Shown here in pieces: positions 6,197 through 8,541 of a DNA stretch of 8,541 nucleotides. The DNA is taken from assembly GCA_002420305.1 (NCBI GenBank), contig DIHT01000102.1, forward strand, positions 1-8,541, in the 5' to 3' direction. The stretch is from Akkermansiaceae bacterium UBA5689 (GTDB lineage: Bacteria > Verrucomicrobiota > Verrucomicrobiia > Verrucomicrobiales > Akkermansiaceae). Position 1 is the stretch's first letter. Every line of letters starts with the position of its first letter. The notes below the pieces were generated by a model. That model ran no database searches, was not told where the DNA came from, and was given only the letters and a program-made list of their open reading frames with translations. Position numbers and translations under genes: made by a program.

Positions 6197-7936
6197 CTAT
6201 TCCACCATCTGTCTTCGTCTCAGTTCTTGGTAGAGCTTACAGCTTTTCTCAAGGTCTTCATTAGTCCCATCTCCAATAATTTGACCACTTTCGAAAACAA
6301 GAATCCGGTCAACAACACTCAAGGTGCTGAAGCGATGAGCAATGATAAAAACTGTTCGATTCTGTGCCAGTTCAACCACGGCCTGCTGGATGAGCGCTTC
6401 ATTCTCAGAATCAAGCGCTGAGGCAGCCTCATCAAGCACAAGAATCGGAGCCTTCCGCAGAAAGGCTCGGGCAAGGGCTAATCTCTGCCGCTGCCCACCG
6501 GAAAGACGTGTTCCTTTCTCACCGATGACTGTCTCATAACCATTTTCCATGGCGGTGATGAAATCGTGAGCACGGGCTTGACCCGCCGCCTTGTAGATCT
6601 CCTCGTCCGTGGCATCAGGGCGCCCCACCAGAATATTATCCCTTACAGAGGCATTGAAGAGCAATGGCTCCTGTGGAACGAAGGAAATAGCATCGCGAAG
6701 TTCCTCCTGTCGCAGGGTCCGAAGGTCATGACCATCAATAGAGACTACTCCCTCAGTTGGATCGTAAAAACGAAGGAGGAGGTTGATGAAGGAGGTCTTT
6801 CCTGCCCCGCTTGGCCCTACAATCCCCATGACTTCTCCCGGTCTGGCTTTGACTGTCACCTTCTTCAGGACCAGATCCTCTGCATAGGCGAAGGACACCT
6901 CGTCAAACCCGATTTCGCCATTTACCTTGCCCAATTCAACCGGAACTTTCGGATCAAGAACCTCTGGTTCCATCTTCGAAATTTCCTCCAGTCGATCAAG
7001 GGACGCCTCCATACTTTTCAAATGCGTCGTGATCTTCCCCAGCTTCTTTACTGGCTCATAGCAGAAATACAGAGCACCAAGGAGAGGCACCATTTGCTGT
7101 ATACCCACTGAATTCCGCCCGGCGTACACAATCACGATCGCAACGCTGATCGTGGCAACGAACTCTACCAAGGGAGCCACGGAGCGCTCGTATTTGAGCA
7201 CCTTGAGCTGCCACTTCATCAACTCCCGGACTCTCCTTCTCATTCCCCTTACCTGGCCCTCCTGAAGGTTGAATGCGCGTATCTCTCTTGGCGCTTGAAT
7301 ACTATCTGTCACATAGGCGGAAACATCACCCACCTGGGCTTGGAGCTTTTTCGCGCGCACCTTTAACTTTCCAGCCAACCACCTGATCGGAAAGACACAG
7401 GCTGGCGCGCTGACAAGGAATGCGAGAATGAAGACGAACTGACTATTCTGGAGAGAGAGATAGACAATAACTCCGGCAGCCCCAATGAGGGTAAAGGGTT
7501 GCTTGATGATATCATTCGTCACCGTAACAATGCCCGCCCTTAGCACCTCGGTATCGGTGATAAGTCTACTGACGGTGTCCCCACTTCGTCGCTGCTCGAA
7601 AAAAGAGAGGGACAGTTTCTGGAGGTGCGCAAAGGTATCCGTCCGCAGCCCCTCGAGAACTCGTTGGCCGCAGTAGGCCATCCCATACATATTCGCAAAT
7701 TCCGAAGCGCACCGGAGTCCCATACCCCCCACCATGATTACCCCAATGAGGACCAGATCTCCATATGGCACCGGGTCAGGACCCTCTACCCACATCCTCG
7801 GAAGCACCTCCTTCAGAATCAGAGGAATCCCCGCGCCGCTTGCTACTCCATAGATTAGACCTGCAATCAGCGCACCGATGAACTGCCAGCGCACCGGTCG
7901 CAGATAGCGTGTATAGGGCCGAAGGCGCTTAAGCAC
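6197..7936 (-). CDS. MsbA-type ABC exporter, fused permease and ATPase
   Basis: A 579-residue half-transporter, normal length for MsbA/type IV exporters, working as a homodimer in the inner membrane. Residues about 15-315 are the six-helix transmembrane domain, with LSLSFFEQRRSGDTVSRL (107-124) typical of the first coupling region. Residues about 335-579 are the ATPase: Walker A GPSGAGKT (374-381), Q-loop Gln422, signature LSGGQ (478-482), Walker B ILVLDE (498-503) with catalytic Glu503, D-loop SALD (506-509) and H-loop His534, all intact. In the family MsbA flips lipid A-core; other members export drugs, peptides or polysaccharide lipids, so the cargo is inferred from the family and from the LpxL-like gene facing it. 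The GTG start at 7936 is chosen because an in-frame stop lies 15 bases upstream and the next Met (residue 48) would delete helix 1. The ribosome site is weak. It lies 60 bases downstream of rsmE and ends 51 bases from the convergent acyltransferase gene with no clear terminator between. Confidence 0.9.
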   Translation of the reverse strand: MLKRLRPYTRYLRPVRWQFIGALIAGLIYGVASGAGIPLILKEVLPRMWVEGPDPVPYGDLVLIGVIMVGGMGLRCASEFANMYGMAYCGQRVLEGLRTDTFAHLQKLSLSFFEQRRSGDTVSRLITDTEVLRAGIVTVTNDIIKQPFTLIGAAGVIVYLSLQNSQFVFILAFLVSAPACVFPIRWLAGKLKVRAKKLQAQVGDVSAYVTDSIQAPREIRAFNLQEGQVRGMRRRVRELMKWQLKVLKYERSVAPLVEFVATISVAIVIVYAGRNSVGIQQMVPLLGALYFCYEPVKKLGKITTHLKSMEASLDRLEEISKMEPEVLDPKVPVELGKVNGEIGFDEVSFAYAEDLVLKKVTVKARPGEVMGIVGPSGAGKTSFINLLLRFYDPTEGVVSIDGHDLRTLRQEELRDAISFVPQEPLLFNASVRDNILVGRPDATDEEIYKAAGQARAHDFITAMENGYETVIGEKGTRLSGGQRQRLALARAFLRKAPILVLDEAASALDSENEALIQQAVVELAQNRTVFIIAHRFSTLSVVDRILVFESGQIIGDGTNEDLEKSCKLYQELRRRQMVE

Positions 7937-7996
7937 GTCGCTGAAGAGTTAGAGGCAGAGAAAGAAATGCGCAAGCTTTTGGAGAGGCCTCATGCG

Positions 7997-8541
7997 TCAA
8001 CGCAGCTCATATCCAAGCACACTAAGTCCGTAAATTACAGCTGTTTCCACTCTCAGGACACGGGAACCAAAACTTACTGGACGAAGGCCACTTCCTATCG
8101 CTCGGTCAGTCTCTGAGGGGGAAAAGTCTCCCTCCGGGCCAATAAACAGTTCAACCGACCCGGGCTTGGCAGGCAATTCTCCCATCTCGCACCTCAACGG
8201 TTGCGCTCTCTCATCCAAGGAGGCAAGAAGCCGAACTCCCTCATCACGGGGTTCCAGAACATCCTCGAAGGCTGCCACGGAGCACACTTCGGGAACAATA
8301 TTCTGCCCGCACTGCTTGCACGCCTCCATGGTCACCCTCCTCCACTTTTCCTGCTTTCCCTTTAGAACTTCCTCCGACCAATGAACCGCCACGTTTTCTG
8401 TGAGCAGAGGCTGTATCCGGTCTACACCAAGTTCGACGGCCTTCTGAATAACGAGCTCCATGGTCTTCCCCTTGGTCACTGCAATTGCCATCAACAAGGA
8501 GGGCTTCTTCCCTTGCACCTTTCCCTCTTCCTCCACCAGCA
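7997..8541 (-). CDS. rsmE: 16S rRNA m3U1498 methyltransferase RsmE, 3' part
   Basis: The gene enters from the right edge, so only the C-terminal 181 or so residues are visible; the family is about 245 residues and the missing part is the N-terminal PUA-like RNA-binding domain. RsmE uses S-adenosylmethionine to methylate N3 of U1498 in 16S rRNA of the 30S subunit. Family landmarks, in order from the visible N-terminus, are TKGKTMELVIQKAVELGVD, then EACKQCGQN, then the SPOUT knot motifs LFIGPEGDFS and GSRVLRVETA near the C-terminus. The usual GPEGG is GPEGD here, a mild variation in the AdoMet loop. A GTG at 8534-8536 is in frame but is not the real start, because the conserved domain is already under way and the frame is open to the edge. 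The downstream exporter gene follows after 60 bases, consistent with co-transcription. Confidence 0.9.
   Translation of the reverse strand, partial: LVEEEGKVQGKKPSLLMAIAVTKGKTMELVIQKAVELGVDRIQPLLTENVAVHWSEEVLKGKQEKWRRVTMEACKQCGQNIVPEVCSVAAFEDVLEPRDEGVRLLASLDERAQPLRCEMGELPAKPGSVELFIGPEGDFSPSETDRAIGSGLRPVSFGSRVLRVETAVIYGLSVLGYELR

Noticed and set aside
6566..7111. 181-codon plus-strand frame opposite the ABC exporter
   Set aside because: The minus strand there encodes Walker A, the Q-loop and the end of the transmembrane domain; the plus frame has no motif.

Overview
The window looks like ordinary chromosome from a Verrucomicrobia-type bacterium (PVC group). Three things suggest this: an exported SHD1 plus PQQ-like beta-propeller protein; an exported glucose/sorbosone dehydrogenase-like protein ending in the short '.YQLQSSTDLQSW.' beta module common in that phylum; and an acyltransferase fused to a glycosyltransferase-9-like tail. 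Shine-Dalgarno sequences are mostly weak and GTG starts are used, which fits but does not prove it. The assignment rests on family recognition alone.

Layout. Bases 1-143 hold the 5' half of a tRNA-Arg(CCU) on the minus strand. It breaks off at the anticodon arm and runs into AT-rich sequence, a small terminator-like hairpin, and four TGGTCCC heptamers in two pairs. This resembles a recombined integration boundary or a decayed tRNA. Bases 144-312 are non-coding with two hairpins. On the plus strand follow two exported beta-propeller proteins, each apparently a separate unit (313-2310 and 2508-3953), with a bulged intrinsic terminator at 4051-4090. Next is a probable two-gene operon with an ATGA overlap: a six-helix membrane protein of unknown function (4131-4769) and an LpxL/HtrB-like acyltransferase with a C-terminal remnant of a GT9 heptosyltransferase-like domain (4766-6145). 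Convergent to it on the minus strand are the 3' part of rsmE, cut by the window edge (7997-8541), and an MsbA-type ABC exporter (6197-7936), 60 bases apart and probably co-transcribed.

How the genes may work together. The acyltransferase and the MsbA-type exporter would fit making and flipping an acylated outer-membrane glycolipid (lipid A-like), although they are on opposite strands. The two beta-propeller proteins would act in the periplasm or outside the cell. RsmE modifies 16S rRNA and is unrelated to envelope work. I see no CRISPR array, complete transposon, integrase gene or defence system. The least explained items are the broken tRNA with its repeats, the truncated GT9 tail, and the unknown membrane protein.
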